64,000 nucleotides of DNA from Areca catechu (taxonomy: Eukaryota; Streptophyta; Magnoliopsida; Arecales; Arecaceae): positions 148,264,041-148,328,040 of the forward strand of contig CM038053.1 of the NCBI GenBank assembly GCA_021397845.1. Direction: 5' to 3'. The position numbers and the translations under genes are program-made. Under the pieces are notes generated by a model, which saw only the letters and a list, made by a program, of their open reading frames with translations, did no database searches and had not been told where the DNA came from. How positions within the stretch are numbered: the first letter of the stretch is position 1; each line of letters begins with the position of its first letter. This document shows positions 10,262 to 19,986 of the stretch, in pieces.

Positions 10262-10660
10262 AAATTGCATTCAATGTTTCGATCAATAGGTCTATAGGGT
10301 AGAGTCCCTTTGAAATTGTTCATGGATACAAGCCTCACACACCACTTGATCTGATTTCACTATTAGCCCACACACACAAGTCTCTTGATGCACTTGCATA
10401 GCATGTAAAGGACTTGCATAAAGAAATTCATGCCAAAATAACTTTAAGTAATGAAATTTATAAGAAGTTGGCTGATTCTCAAAGGCGAGTCAAAACTTTT
10501 GTTGAGAGAGACTATGTATTGATTAGGTTATGGCCTAAGCGGTTTCCTCCTGGAACCGTTAGAAAGTTACATGCTAGAGGAGCTGGACAATTTAGAGTGA
10601 TGAAGAGAGTGGGACCCAATGCCTATGTTGCCTTCAGAGCTAGGCATTAGATCCACTTTC
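10262..10660 (+). pseudogene. pol: K: integrase C-terminal domain
   Basis: It begins in SPFEIVHGYKPHTPLDL and runs through KLADSQRRVKTF and RFPPGTVRKLHARGAGQF. That is the DNA-binding end of a Ty3 integrase (GPY/F-like module, here with GPNAY). The reading frame is lost near 10625, where a shift follows GPNAYV. Paralogues M (45452-46105) and A (57322-57921) keep it open. Confidence 0.8.
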
Positions 10661-11060
10661 AACATTACAGACCTAGTAGAGTACAGGAAGCTAGCTGTGA
10701 TTCCTAGTGAGCCTTTTGAACCTAATCCTGTTATTGAGAGTGATCCTGACCCTGTGTGTCCACCAACAAACTGGCCTGTGAGGAAAGAGCAGATTGAAAA
10801 GATCCTGGATGATCAGGTTATCTCTACTCGTAATCGAGGATACCAAAGATACCTGGTCCGCTGGCAAGGAAGGCCAGATTCTGATGACTCTTGGATCTCC
10901 CGAGAAGAATTATAAGAATTGGATCCAGACCTCTTGGAGAGATACTAGAGCCAGCTTGATCCATACTTGACAGGGTCGAGTTCCTCCCACCCCGGGAGAA
11001 TTGGTGCGGGCACCAGAATCAGAAGAAGATATCAGGGTTCCATCTGGATCTTTAATTGAC
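10619..11060 (+). pseudogene. pol: K: chromodomain and LTR-encoded tail
   Basis: It runs from ELGIRSTFNITDLVEY (end of IN) to the chromodomain core KILDDQVISTRNRGYQRYLV, then RWQGRPDSDDSW. Chromodomains of plant chromoviruses bind chromatin marks and bias integration. Stops replace Gln at 10913-10915 and again before SQLDPY. The frame then crosses the PPT-side GGGAGAA and enters the 3' LTR at 11002, reading GAGTRIRRR. Confidence 0.8.
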
Positions 11061-12684
11061 CTTGTCCGAGAAAATTAGGGTTTGTAATAAGGATTAACCT
11101 GATCAATTCAATTTTGAGTCTGTAATTTTGTCATTTCAATTTTTGTTGAGTCATGTTGACTCAGTCCAAGTCCAGGTCCAGGTTGGCGCCATTCCCTTTG
11201 CCATTGGGTGCCACATTTTTTCTTCCATGGTCCAGCTACAAGTGGGTGCCACACTCTCTGCCACATCTCCATCCAGTGTCTTTGGTCCCCACACCATAAG
11301 AAGTAAGTTCCCCTTTTTCTTGCACCACTTGGGGGAGAAATCCATCAAGATACCTCAATCCAAGGAGGAGCCAACTTCTTTCCAGATAAACCCAAGCCAG
11401 GATGGCAAGAATTTTTCTTGAAGAGAGCATGTCTTGGGGAGAAAATCAAGGAGGCACCCAAAAGTTTCCTAAAGTGCCAAAGCCAAGAAAAGAAGAAGCC
11501 TAAACTTGTGGAGCAAGACTAGGAGGTGTCCAAAAGAGCGAAACCATGAAGGGAAAATCCTTGATTCATGGAGACACCCCATAACCTGCCATTTGGAGCT
11601 GATTTTCAAGTTTTCTTGGAGTTTTTGGGCCGCTCACTCATGGAAGGAGTCTTGGTTGGCCAAGGGAAGAGAATTTGATGCCTAAAGTGTAGATTAGTCC
11701 TTTTAGTCCCAATGGGAACTTGTATGGTTTTGATTTTTCTTATAGGTCTATATATTAGACCCCTTTTGTAACTTGAACTTATCTTATGAAATCTTATGAA
11801 TGAAATGCCTTGTTGTTGAGCAAAGTCTTGTTCATCCGCACTTATTCTGAGTGTTGAGCTCCGTGAGAGAGTAAATCCGGGTTCCCTAGGAACCTTGAGG
11901 AGGTGTGAGATCTCCAACCCCAAAACCCTAGCTTAGTCCACCCATCTCTACTCCACCACCACCAAACCCTAGCCTCTACACCATCTCCAAGGTTCTTCTT
12001 CCAAAGGGTGGCCGACCACCAGGACCCCAGTCCAACCATCTTCAAGTCAGCTACCATTGCTTCAGAGTCCATCCAGCAGATCCAGGAGAAGAAGTCCCAA
12101 ATCCGCAGCCTAGGAGTTCCAGATCAGCGAAGACCTTCAAATCTCATCCTTTCTTCTACTCTGGTAACTCTCTTCCCTGAGTCTCTTGTTCCTAACCTTG
12201 TTCTTCTTCTCTCCAGGATCCAGGGTTCAAGAAGAGGCCAACTTTGCCAAGGACTACAATCCGAGGATCCATTGCGAAGATACCCCATCTCCAAGGTTCC
12301 TACAATCTGCTCGAGAGTGTCCTTCAATTGAAGCAACGAGAGATATCACTGCTAGGTAACAAGAACCTTCCCTTCTCACTTTGTCTATTTTGTTGAAACT
12401 CAGAGCAAACCCTAGATCTGGGGGTTTCTCAATCCCCAGCGATCCTACTTCTGAGTTACTCTGATAATCCACTCCTTTTAATTGTGCTTTCTGTCATTTC
12501 TTAGTTTCTTTCAACATTAGTTTATCTTTCCTTTGAGTCAAAGCCGACTTCTGAAAATATATATAAAAAAAAATATATTAATTTTAATTTGCTTCCGCAT
12601 TCCACATATTCATTCTGCATCATTTTTGGTATCAGAGTTTTCATTCTGCATCATTTTTGGTATCAGAGCTCTCATTCTGCATCA
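11002..12684 (+). repeat. K LTR (1683 bp)
   Basis: It starts with the 14-bp palindrome TGGTGCGGGCACCA. The LTR core ends at 12622 (CTGCATCA), followed by two 31-bp LTR-end/PBS units to 12684. A CTATATATT-type TATA lies near 11746-11754. Just before the end is a T-rich and TA-rich tract (12559-12590). It is the same family as the LTRs of L and M. Confidence 0.9.
12623..12684 (+). repeat. Two tandem 31-bp LTR-end/PBS units
   Basis: The units are 12623-12653 and 12654-12684. Each contains TTTTTGGTATCAGAG (PBS) and ends TTCTGCATCA (LTR end). The last copy abuts the TSD CTGGG, so these copies belong to the integrated LTR and do not mark a following internal region. Confidence 0.9.
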
Positions 12685-12689
12685 CTGGG

Positions 12690-13932
12690 TTCACCCATTT
12701 TATTTTTCTTCTTTTTTTTTCAACTTCCTTTTTTATCTTCGCACTAAAAACTGTGCAGCTTTGAAAGCTGTGCAGTGCTAAAACTCATGCTGCTTTGAAA
12801 ATCGTGCTGCTCTAGAAACTGTGCGCCACTGATGTTGGCAATAGTGAAGGCATTTGCCTTCTTTTTCGTGCGGCGGAGCATCCCTTCTCCAAGAACCAAA
12901 AAATAGGGGAGGCTCACGAAGGGGGAGGGAGGTCCAGCGAGCTTAGCCGGTGGTGTTGCTGGGGTGGAGACGATGGCATGGATGGGAGGATGCTGGCATG
13001 GAAGTCGTATTGGCCAATCATGGGTAACTCCGATCAGGGGACGGCAGCGAATGAAGAGGTTCAGCCTGGGAATGCATCCGTAGGAGCTCGGCTTTGTTGG
13101 TGGTTGTAGGAGGCTGGGTGGCCCAATGGGTGACACATCTGAGAAGATCTTGGCAGGGATGTCCAACATGGTGGCGATCGCCATCACCATGTCCGAGTGG
13201 CTCTGCTTCATGCCCTTGAAGACAAGTGTCTCCTCCATGGCTTCTCAACCGTAGGATGCCGACAGGATGGTGGGGATAAGTGGGATGCGATCGGGCTTGA
13301 GGGTTGGAGATGTCGATCTGGTGGCTCGGTGGGGAGAGAAGGTGGATCCCCGGTCATTGGCTATAGGCAACGGATCTGGTGGGAGGCGCCGTTCGGGTCT
13401 GGGCTTGAACGAGGGGGGTGAATGGGATTCTACGGCTGGTCGCACGGTGTGGGGATCGACTGTGGAGGAGGGTGCATCGGTCGCTGTTGGAGGCTTTGGA
13501 GGCGCAGGTCACGGGAGTCACAGCCATAGGGGGTCTGACAGGAGGTGCCAATCAGGTGCTGGGATAGATCCGGTGGGAGGGGTGGACTGGATGTCGTGAC
13601 TTGCACGCGGCCGAGGCCGGGGTCGGCGAGGGCGGAGCCGATGAACTAGGCCTTGGCACGGGACTCGTCTGCTGGATGTTGGGTTGGGTCACGGGATGGA
13701 AGTGAAAGGTTGGAGACGGACTTCATGGGCGGGATCTTCTTGATCGGTGTCGGTGGAGGCGTGCTTCATAGGCAATGGTAGCAGTGGAAAGGAGCTTGGG
13801 TGCAGGGCATTGACGGACGTCGATGGCTGACCGAGGTTTGAGAAGCCTTGCACCGAAAGATCTGGACATGAAGAATGATGGGAAGCTGGGGAGGAAGAGA
13901 AAACCCTAATCTGCTAGGCTCTGATACCAAGT
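12690..13932 (-). other. G internal region: GC-rich leader, repeat array, PBS
   Basis: In element order (minus strand) it holds the PBS (13929-13917), a leader with GGTTTTCTCTTCC, a GC-rich stretch to ~12850, then a degenerate GCAGCACGATTTTC-like array at about 12835-12750. A 164-codon frame (13238-12744, minus) begins MEETLVFKGMKQSHSDMVMA. I recognise no domain, and it runs into the array, so coding is doubtful. A captured host fragment cannot be excluded. Confidence 0.6.
13917..13929 (-). promoter_or_regulatory. G primer-binding site
   Basis: GGCTCTGATACCA is the exact reverse complement of TGGTATCAGAGCC (initiator Met-tRNA 3' end). It lies 3 bp from the 5' LTR at 13933. Confidence 0.9.
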
Positions 13933-14516
13933 TGATGTAGGACAAGGCAGGGGAGGATCGCTAGCGAGCGTAGAAGTCACCAAAAGAATAGGGCTTGTAC
14001 TCAAGAACCAGGAACCCGGGCGTCACACCCACTCCAATCCGGAGAAAACTCAAAACTTAGAAAAAATAACTTTTTAAGTTGTATTCATGAGAAGAAGATG
14101 TTTAATACAAGAGGGGAGGGGTGGTATTTATAGATTCACCCCAGGGTACATTACTTAAGGGCTAAGAAACCCTAACTTGTGGGCCAAGAAATCCTGGTGG
14201 ATCGATCAACAGTGGGCTTGTCTTGTGCTGGAGCTCTCTCTTGCATGCTTGATGGCATGAAAGTGTCCAGGTGCATGAAGGCCAGCTCTAGTTGGAGGGT
14301 CTGGTGAATCTCCTGGTTGCTGATGACTCTCCTCTTGACTTAACAACTTAACTGGACTCTTGACTAAACTAAAACGACTGGACCTGACGAAGTGGAATCA
14401 ACTAACTTAGTTGTCCCACTTTATTATAAGACTCAAGTGGCTTACTTAGACAGAAGTGATACCGGACTAATGGACTCAAATAAAATAAAATAAAATAGGT
14501 TTTCGGGTCCCCATCA
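13933..14516 (-). repeat. G 5' LTR (584 bp)
   Basis: It pairs with 7877-8459. It begins TGATGTAGGACAAGG and ends TCCCCATCA. A minus-strand TATAAATA is at 14125-14132. Confidence 0.92.
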
Positions 14517-15751
14517 CTTTCAGACCCAATTCAATTGGGTCGAGAGATTAGGTCAGCCTACACATGGTGGTGTGCAATCTAGCTAACCAATTAGGATTCC
14601 ATGACCCTAATTAAATATCAATTGAGTTCCTAAGCTGACTCCCTAATGTGTGTGACCCATTGGGTTCCACATCAAGCCAACAGTAGGTTTAGGTTTGAGC
14701 CAATTCGATCTGATCAAACCTGATTGACCTAATTAGGTCAAATTGGCTCACCTAATTATCCAATTCGAATCACACATCGAATTGACTCATGAAACCAAAT
14801 CAATTGATTCATGAAATCCTACAAGACAAGATTGATGTCTAGCAATGTGTAATGCCTATCCCAAAGATGAAGAATTTGGTGGAAATTATCAAAGTACCCT
14901 TCAGTAGTAAGTTACCGTGAAATTTAATCTTTCGATCTCCCATTATCCTGATTAAGTGATAGGTATGGACATATGTCAAACTCTAACACTTATTCATATT
15001 GAATCTCATCTCGATCATGAGGACTCAGCTGATGACTGAATAGAAACCAATTCTAATCTCATCCTGCTTTGATCAAAGGCTCCTTGTGTCACTCATCGAA
15101 GAGATTGCGTAGGTTAATAATTCCTCTTACTAGGAAAGATCGATTCCTTGTTGGTCCACTCACATCCTTCGTACACCTTCCACCATACCCAGAATACCCA
15201 CTACATGTGACAATGGCATGAATGAGTATGAACCAAAGTATGGCTTTGTGTGCACAAGGAACCATGGTGACCTCCGGTCTAAAGATCACATGCACAACTG
15301 GTACTCTAGGATCTATCTTTTAACAAGTAGTAAGACTTCTATAAGATTATCCCGATGCTGATCAGTCTAGTGTACTCATACCCTGATGAGCACCATTATC
15401 CTTGTATTATTGTCTCTACCTAAGTGGTTGTGAGATCAACCACCCGCATCAACTGAGCATACATAGGATAAGCTAGTCCTTATGAATTCATCGATCCCCA
15501 AATTGATGGTCCAATGACCAGGAACATTCTAGATTAGGGTTTATAGAAATTAGGTCTCACTGTTATTTTATAATAACCCTAATTCCATTTCCCTACTCTA
15601 TGGGATTCATCATAATCAAAAAAGCATGACACAGCAGTATATGATGAATCAAATGCCTTTATTAATATGAAAAATGTGTCATACATGAGCTGGAAGTTTA
15701 CAAAAAGGCCCTCATAAAGATTGGCTCTTAGGGCACTTTTCTATCATCCTG

Positions 15752-16936
15752 GAGGCAAGGAAAGCCTCCTATGTGGAGGTGAAATACCTCGGAGATCCTG
15801 CAAGTATCAGGGGTCAATCAAAACAGCAACAATAAAATAATAAAAAGAGATTAGGATTAGTAGAAATCTGAAATTAGGGTTTGTATGTGGGCGGCTTGAA
15901 GAAGGATGTTTTTCTCTACTTTGGGTGGCCTAGGGCACTCTTCCTTTGGGCATGTGAAGGCTTGGATGGCAGCAAGCTTGGGCGTGGAAGGATGGTAGGG
16001 AAGCAAGGATGATTAGGGCATACAAATTAACCAAAGAAACACAAAAACTCCAACATCAACACAAGAACACAAGTTATTAAACCAAAACTTCAGCTAAGAT
16101 TTAATTCATGAGATAAAAGTTTCTTACAAGAGGGGGAGGGGTAGAGTATTTATAGATGTTTCACGATTAATCTCCTAGTTAGGATAGGATTACAAAGTTG
16201 AGAGGGAGATGGATTACATGTTTGCTTAAGAATAGGAGAATACACTTTGAATGCAAATAAAACTAGTTCTCCTTATTCTACTTAGATTTCTCTCTTCATT
16301 TGACATGGTCCAAGGGCTCTCTTTGGGCTTGGGCACCAATATGGAGTTGGGCTTTGCTTTAGGGCAACAAGTGGTATCCTCCTTTGGATTGGTGCATGGG
16401 CTTTGGGCCCTAGAAGCTGGGGTGCCCTGGTATCAGCATATTCCTTGGAATCTTGGTTCTAGGGCTCATTGGCTTGACTCCTGGGTTTGGAATCTCTTGG
16501 CCTGGGGTGATGGCATATTCCTGAAATCATAGGGCACCTTGCATCTGGCTTATTCCAGAGCATTTGGAGGGAATCTTGCATCTGGAATGGCATATGGAGG
16601 GAATCAGGGTATCCGGAGAGTATCTAGGGCTCTAAGGTGTCAAACAAGATCCCATAAGCTAATGTAAATGCCTCTGGCTCACGGGTGAGGCCTGGTGGAA
16701 CTCCAAAATAGGGTATCCTTTCTTCTTGTTCAAGAACTGGACTCTCAATGGACTTATACTTAAATACAGGACTCAATGGACTGGACTAGGTTAAGAAAAA
16801 TCAACTAGTCTTAACTTATTACAGGACTCAATCATGCTTACAAAATTATGACACATGACTAACGTTCTATGAAAAATCCTAATCAGTAAACCATATGGGA
16901 TCCAGGAATCTGTGTCTAATCCTGGTGTCCCCACCA
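15752..16936 (-). repeat. E 5' LTR, right part
   Basis: It resumes E's LTR after F (TSD TCCTG at 15747-15751). A minus-strand TATAAATA is at 16147-16154. It ends in the palindromic LTR start TGGTGTCCCCACCA (16923-16936), followed by the TSD GTAAC. Confidence 0.9.
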
Positions 16937-17204
16937 GTAACTTTATAAATACCCACCACTTCCCTTTTGTATGAAGTATCACTTTTTCATGAATACAACT
17001 TGAATTATTTGGTTAATTATTTTTCTCCTGTTAGAGAGGGGTGAGACCCATGTACTTCCTTCTTGTGTGTGCAAGCCCTTGTCCCCGGCATCTGTCTCTT
17101 CCACAAAACCCTAGCCACCATCATCCTCTCATATGCCCCAAACCTACCCTAATCCTAGGTGACTTCTATGCTTGCCAGCGATCCACGCATCCCGTCCCTC
17201 ATCA
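16937..17204 (+). repeat. H 5' LTR, right part
   Basis: It matches 18612-18880 of the 3' LTR. It starts with the TSD GTAAC and ends CCCTCATCA, directly before the PBS. Confidence 0.9.
16944..16951 (+). promoter_or_regulatory. H TATA box (5' LTR; partner at 18619-18626)
   Basis: TATAAATA is identical in both H LTRs. In the 5' LTR, E sits immediately upstream, so any upstream activators of H are now 16 kb away. Confidence 0.55.
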
Positions 17205-18176
17205 ACTTGGTATCAGAGCCAGAGGATTAGGGTTTTCTCTTCCTTCCAGGCTCCACATCCTTACTCTCGTTGAGATTTTCCTGTGCAAGACTCCTTCTCA
17301 AACCTCGATTAGCCACTGAGGTCCAACAACACACTGCATCGGCCTCCCTCCCATGATGCCCAATGCCCCATCGTCATCTTTCGCCCAAACCCACAACAAC
17401 CGATGCCCATGCACCGTCCACCCAGATCCACACCCCATCACTACACGCAATGCCTCGCCAGCCAAAAGACACTGCCACCATCATCGTTCACCGTTGCCCG
17501 AGCCATCTCCATTGGACCTCCGCCGCTGAAGCGCATCTCCACATCGCTTATAACCAGGAACACCTCCGATTAAGTCTCCCCCACGCTTCCGACTCCATCT
17601 CCACATCTCTTCATCGCCGCCCTACTAGTCGGTCTCCACCCATCCAAACCTCCACCCCACCAACCCCATCTCCCATGTCGCCGGCCATCGGGGAGAAGCT
17701 GCCCTCAGCACCCAAGTCGGATCCACCTAGCCCCTCTCATGGATGTCGATAGCCACCGAAATATAGCCATGCCTCGTCTCTGCATGCCATGGCCCATCGA
17801 CCAAACCAGTCTTTCCCCACGCACCGACGATCTTGAAGTAGCCGGTGAAGTCCACCGGTCTTCTCCTATTCCGTGGCTTCTTCCATGAAGAAGACGAAGA
17901 GTAGTGCACGAACTGAAAGCTGCACGATTTCTGGAGCTACATGATTTCTAAAGCTGTATGGTCTTCAGAGTAGTATAGATCTGAAAGCTGCATGGATTGC
18001 AATGTTGTGCAAATCTTAGAGCATAGATGATTAAAAAAGGAAATCTAGGATTTGTTTGAAAAAATAAAAATGGATGAACCCAACCTAAGAGTCCTTTTTG
18101 ATTTGATTAGTTTCGGTTCCATCAAACCCCCATTGAGCCTGACTTGTCAGAGTCGAGTTCCTCCACCCTAGGAGAA
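17205..18176 (+). other. H internal region without gag/pol
   Basis: It opens with the PBS, then GGATTAGGGTTTTCTCTTCC (shared with G), then a C-rich leader. A 129-codon frame (17363-17752) encodes a His/Pro/Ser-rich low-complexity peptide with no recognisable domain, and I do not call it a gene. From about 17905 to 18020 is a degenerate ~20-bp array (GAAAGCTGCACGATTTCTGG and variants). It ends with GTCGAGTTCCTCC and GGAGAA (PPT side). Confidence 0.7.
17208..17220 (+). promoter_or_regulatory. H primer-binding site
   Basis: TGGTATCAGAGCC, three bases after the LTR end, complementary to initiator Met-tRNA. Confidence 0.92.
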
Positions 18177-18880
18177 TGATGGGGACCCAAAATTTATTAC
18201 AGTTTTGTCGAGTCTTGTAGTCCATTAGTCTTGAGTCACTTGAGTCCTGTACTGAAGTGAGCCAATTGAGTCCTGAGTAATGTAATAAAGTGAGACAACT
18301 GAGTTCAGTTGAGTCCACTTAGTCAGGTCCAGTCATTTTTAGTCCAGTCAAGTCCGATCAAGTCCATTAAAGTTAAGTTCAAGAGAAATGTCAACAAACA
18401 AAGAATTCACTAAGCCCCCTCAACCAGAGCTAGATTTCATCCACTTGGGCCCTTTCATGCCACCAAGCCCACAAGGGAGTGACTCCCTCAATCCATGAAT
18501 GTTGGCACCCCAGTTCAGCCCAAGCCCATGGAGTTGCTTCCCAAGCCCAATAGGAGCTTTCTTGGCCCTCAAGTCATGTAGTTACAGTCTATTTGGAGTC
18601 CAGCAACCTGGGTAACTCTATAAATACCCACCCCTTCCCTCTTGTATGAAGTATCTCTTTTTCATGAATACAACTTGAATTATCTGGTTAATTATTTTTC
18701 TCCTATTAGAGTGGGTGTGAGACCCGTGTGCTTCCTTCTTGTGTGCGCAAGCCCTAGTCCCCAGCATCCCTCTCTTCCAAAAAACCCTAGCCACCATAAT
18801 CCTCTCATAAGCCCCAAACCTACCATAATTTTTAGTGACTTCTATGCTCACTAACAATCCATGCATCCCATCCCTCATCA
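18177..18880 (+). repeat. H 3' LTR (704 bp)
   Basis: TGATGGGGACCC to CCCTCATCA. It is complete and serves as the empty-site reference for the insertion of E and of the window-edge G-type element. It has a TATA at 18619-18626. Confidence 0.92.
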
Positions 18881-19575
18881 CAGAGGGGGTGTACCTTATA
18901 ATGGTTGAAGAGCCGGATGAAGATCATAGATGAGGGCATCGCTCTCGCTCCAAGATAGAACCTGGATGATCAAGCCGGAGACCTGCGAATTCTTGGCTTT
19001 CAACCCGGTGATCCGATCGCTGCTCGACTCGAGTCATTGGATTGATATACGTCAAGGGACCTGCAAACAACCTTTCAAGGGTTAGAAATTGAAGAAGGGA
19101 TGAAGGAATAATTGAAAAACAGCAAGGAAAAGGTGTTTGATGTGGGTGGCCAAGGCTTGGAGATGATGCTTCTAGGGTTTGTTGGTGGCTGGAGACTGGG
19201 CACAGGAGACAAGGAGGAAGGAGGCTGAGGTGTCGCGCAGGCGTTGTAAAGGTGGGATGGTGTCTCTTGCCTTGGCTATTCTGATTTCTTCTACTGGGCC
19301 TTCCATAGTCTTCATAACTTTAATCTGGGTTGATCTTTACATGTATTGGCTTGGTCTTCACTTATACTGAGTCTTCACTAGACTTGGCTAACATATACAA
19401 GACTCAAACAGAAAACTAGTTCAACATTAGCTGACTGGAAGATGACTTAAATAATGAAAATGATAACTCAATTAGGCTAAGCCCTTATTACAAATGGACT
19501 CAAACACTACAAAGTAATCCACAAAGGTTTTAGAAGCCTCTGTATTATTCTGGTGCCTCTGTTGGGTCCGCACCA
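18881..19575 (-). repeat. Minus-strand LTR fragment related to E
   Basis: After the H TSD (CAGAG) the sequence reads like the U3 side of an E-type LTR: GGCTTGGA words, then many GGACTCAA/ACTAGACT words. It ends in TGGGTCCGCACCA (19563-19575), the complement of the LTR start TGGTGCGGACCCA. Its left part was displaced by H and lies outside the window. No PPT or pol follows, so it is a 5' LTR edge or a solo LTR. Confidence 0.55.
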
Positions 19576-19986
19576 CTCTCACCCTACCCATGTGAGGCGA
19601 ACGAAAAGAATCACTCTTTTCAAAAAACTCATCTTTATTAACCAATCTTTAAGAAATGAACGAGAGTGGTATTTATAGACCTTTCCAACCCTCATTTGAA
19701 TTTGAATACAAGATAAAAAGATAAGGATGATTCAAATTCAAATACATGATAAGATGAGGTCTATCCCTATCCAAATATCTAGATCTCTCAATCCTAACCA
19801 ACTAACAAATTTAAAGATAAATCCTAGACATCTAATCTTCAAATTTAAATTTATTTACATCGAAATCTATGCTGCTCCAGGATTCATGCTACTCCAAGAT
19901 TCATGCAGGTCAATGTTTCCATCAAGCCCACTCTTCAATGCTAGCATAGTGATAGGCTCATGTAGATTATAAATCTCCAAGGTAGC
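19576..19986 (-). repeat. Old LTR-like fragment hosting N
   Basis: It has a minus-strand TATAAATA at 19670-19677 and AT-rich sequence without long frames. It is cut at 19986 by N (TSD GTAGC, 19982-19986). The continuation would lie beyond the window. The family is not identified. Confidence 0.45.

Larger units (their letters stand above)
8553..12684 (+). mobile_element. Element K: aberrant insertion with inverted U5 ends on both sides
   Basis: The TSD CTGGG is at 8548-8552 and 12685-12689. The left end is the reverse complement of the right end over 8553-9034 versus 12191-12684, so both termini are the U5 end of the LTR (TGATGCAG...CTGCATCA). Between them, in + orientation, come a gag C-terminal piece, a 216-codon frame, IN remnants, a chromodomain and one full LTR (11002-12684). 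A 5' LTR, PBS and gag N-terminus in + orientation are missing. The left junction falls on AAGGTTAGG, present both in the LTR (antisense) and in the gag of the paralogue M. A template switch during reverse transcription followed by normal integration explains this. Its LTR belongs to the same family as L and M. Confidence 0.87.
7877..14516 (-). mobile_element. Element G: short non-autonomous LTR element, split by K
   Basis: The LTRs are 7877-8459 (583 bp, 3') and 13933-14516 (584 bp, 5'). The TSD is CTTTT (7872-7876) / CTTTC (14517-14521). The PBS is at 13917-13929. Without K the internal region is ~1.3 kb and has no gag or pol. It is a relative of H: both have a GGTTTTCTCTTCC leader opening, a GC-rich leader and the same degenerate array. 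H (18068-18100) also gives the uninterrupted version of the K insertion site. Confidence 0.9.
6688..15746 (-). mobile_element. Element F: solo LTR of a separate family, split by G
   Basis: F has its own sequence at 6688-7876 and 14522-15746, about 2.4 kb once G is removed. It runs from TGATGAGAATTC to TTTTCTATCA, with the TSD TCTTG/TCCTG (one mismatch). E's other LTR (near 1091-1100) gives the empty site. There is no PBS, PPT or coding and no second LTR, so a solo LTR from unequal recombination fits. A minus-strand TATAAATA at 7240-7247 supports the orientation. The 15400-15500 part has the composition of the U3 of large plant Ty3 LTRs, but I cannot name the family. Confidence 0.75.
737..16936 (-). 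mobile_element. Element E: chromovirus-type LTR element, decayed, split by D and F
   Basis: E lies on the minus strand. Its 3' LTR is 737-2286, its internal region 2287-6321 (interrupted by D) and its 5' LTR 6322-6687 plus 15752-16936 (interrupted by F). The TSD GTAAC is at 732-736 and 16937-16941, and H's 3' LTR gives the empty site. The LTR starts (on the minus strand) TGGTGGGGACACCA and ends CTGCATCA or CGCATTA. The internal region is under 1 kb without D. It holds only a decayed IN C-terminus and a short leader-proximal piece, so E is a deletion derivative close to C at the right end of the window. Confidence 0.88.
374..18880 (+). mobile_element. Element H: short-internal LTR retrotransposon, outer shell of the left nest
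   Basis: H is made of a broken 5' LTR (374-736 plus 16937-17204), a PBS, a 972-bp internal region without gag or pol (17205-18176) and a complete 704-bp 3' LTR (18177-18880). The first ~76 bp of the 5' LTR lie upstream of the window, displaced by the G-type insertion. The base run after the 3' LTR is CAGAG, which should recur as the TSD upstream of the window. H and G share LTR layout, leader opening and a degenerate repeat array, so they are related non-autonomous families. Its size and lack of coding are TRIM/LARD-like. Confidence 0.8.

Noticed and set aside
12623..12684. PBS after K's LTR taken as the start of a downstream + strand element
   Set aside because: The second unit ends at the TSD CTGGG and G's internal sequence resumes at once; no leader or gag follows.
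12623..12684. Short direct repeats resembling a CRISPR array
   Set aside because: Units are contiguous without spacers and each contains a PBS and LTR end; plant DNA context.
17363..17752. 129-codon His/Pro/Ser-rich frame in H as a gag
   Set aside because: No capsid or knuckle motif; C-rich leader composition explains the open frame.
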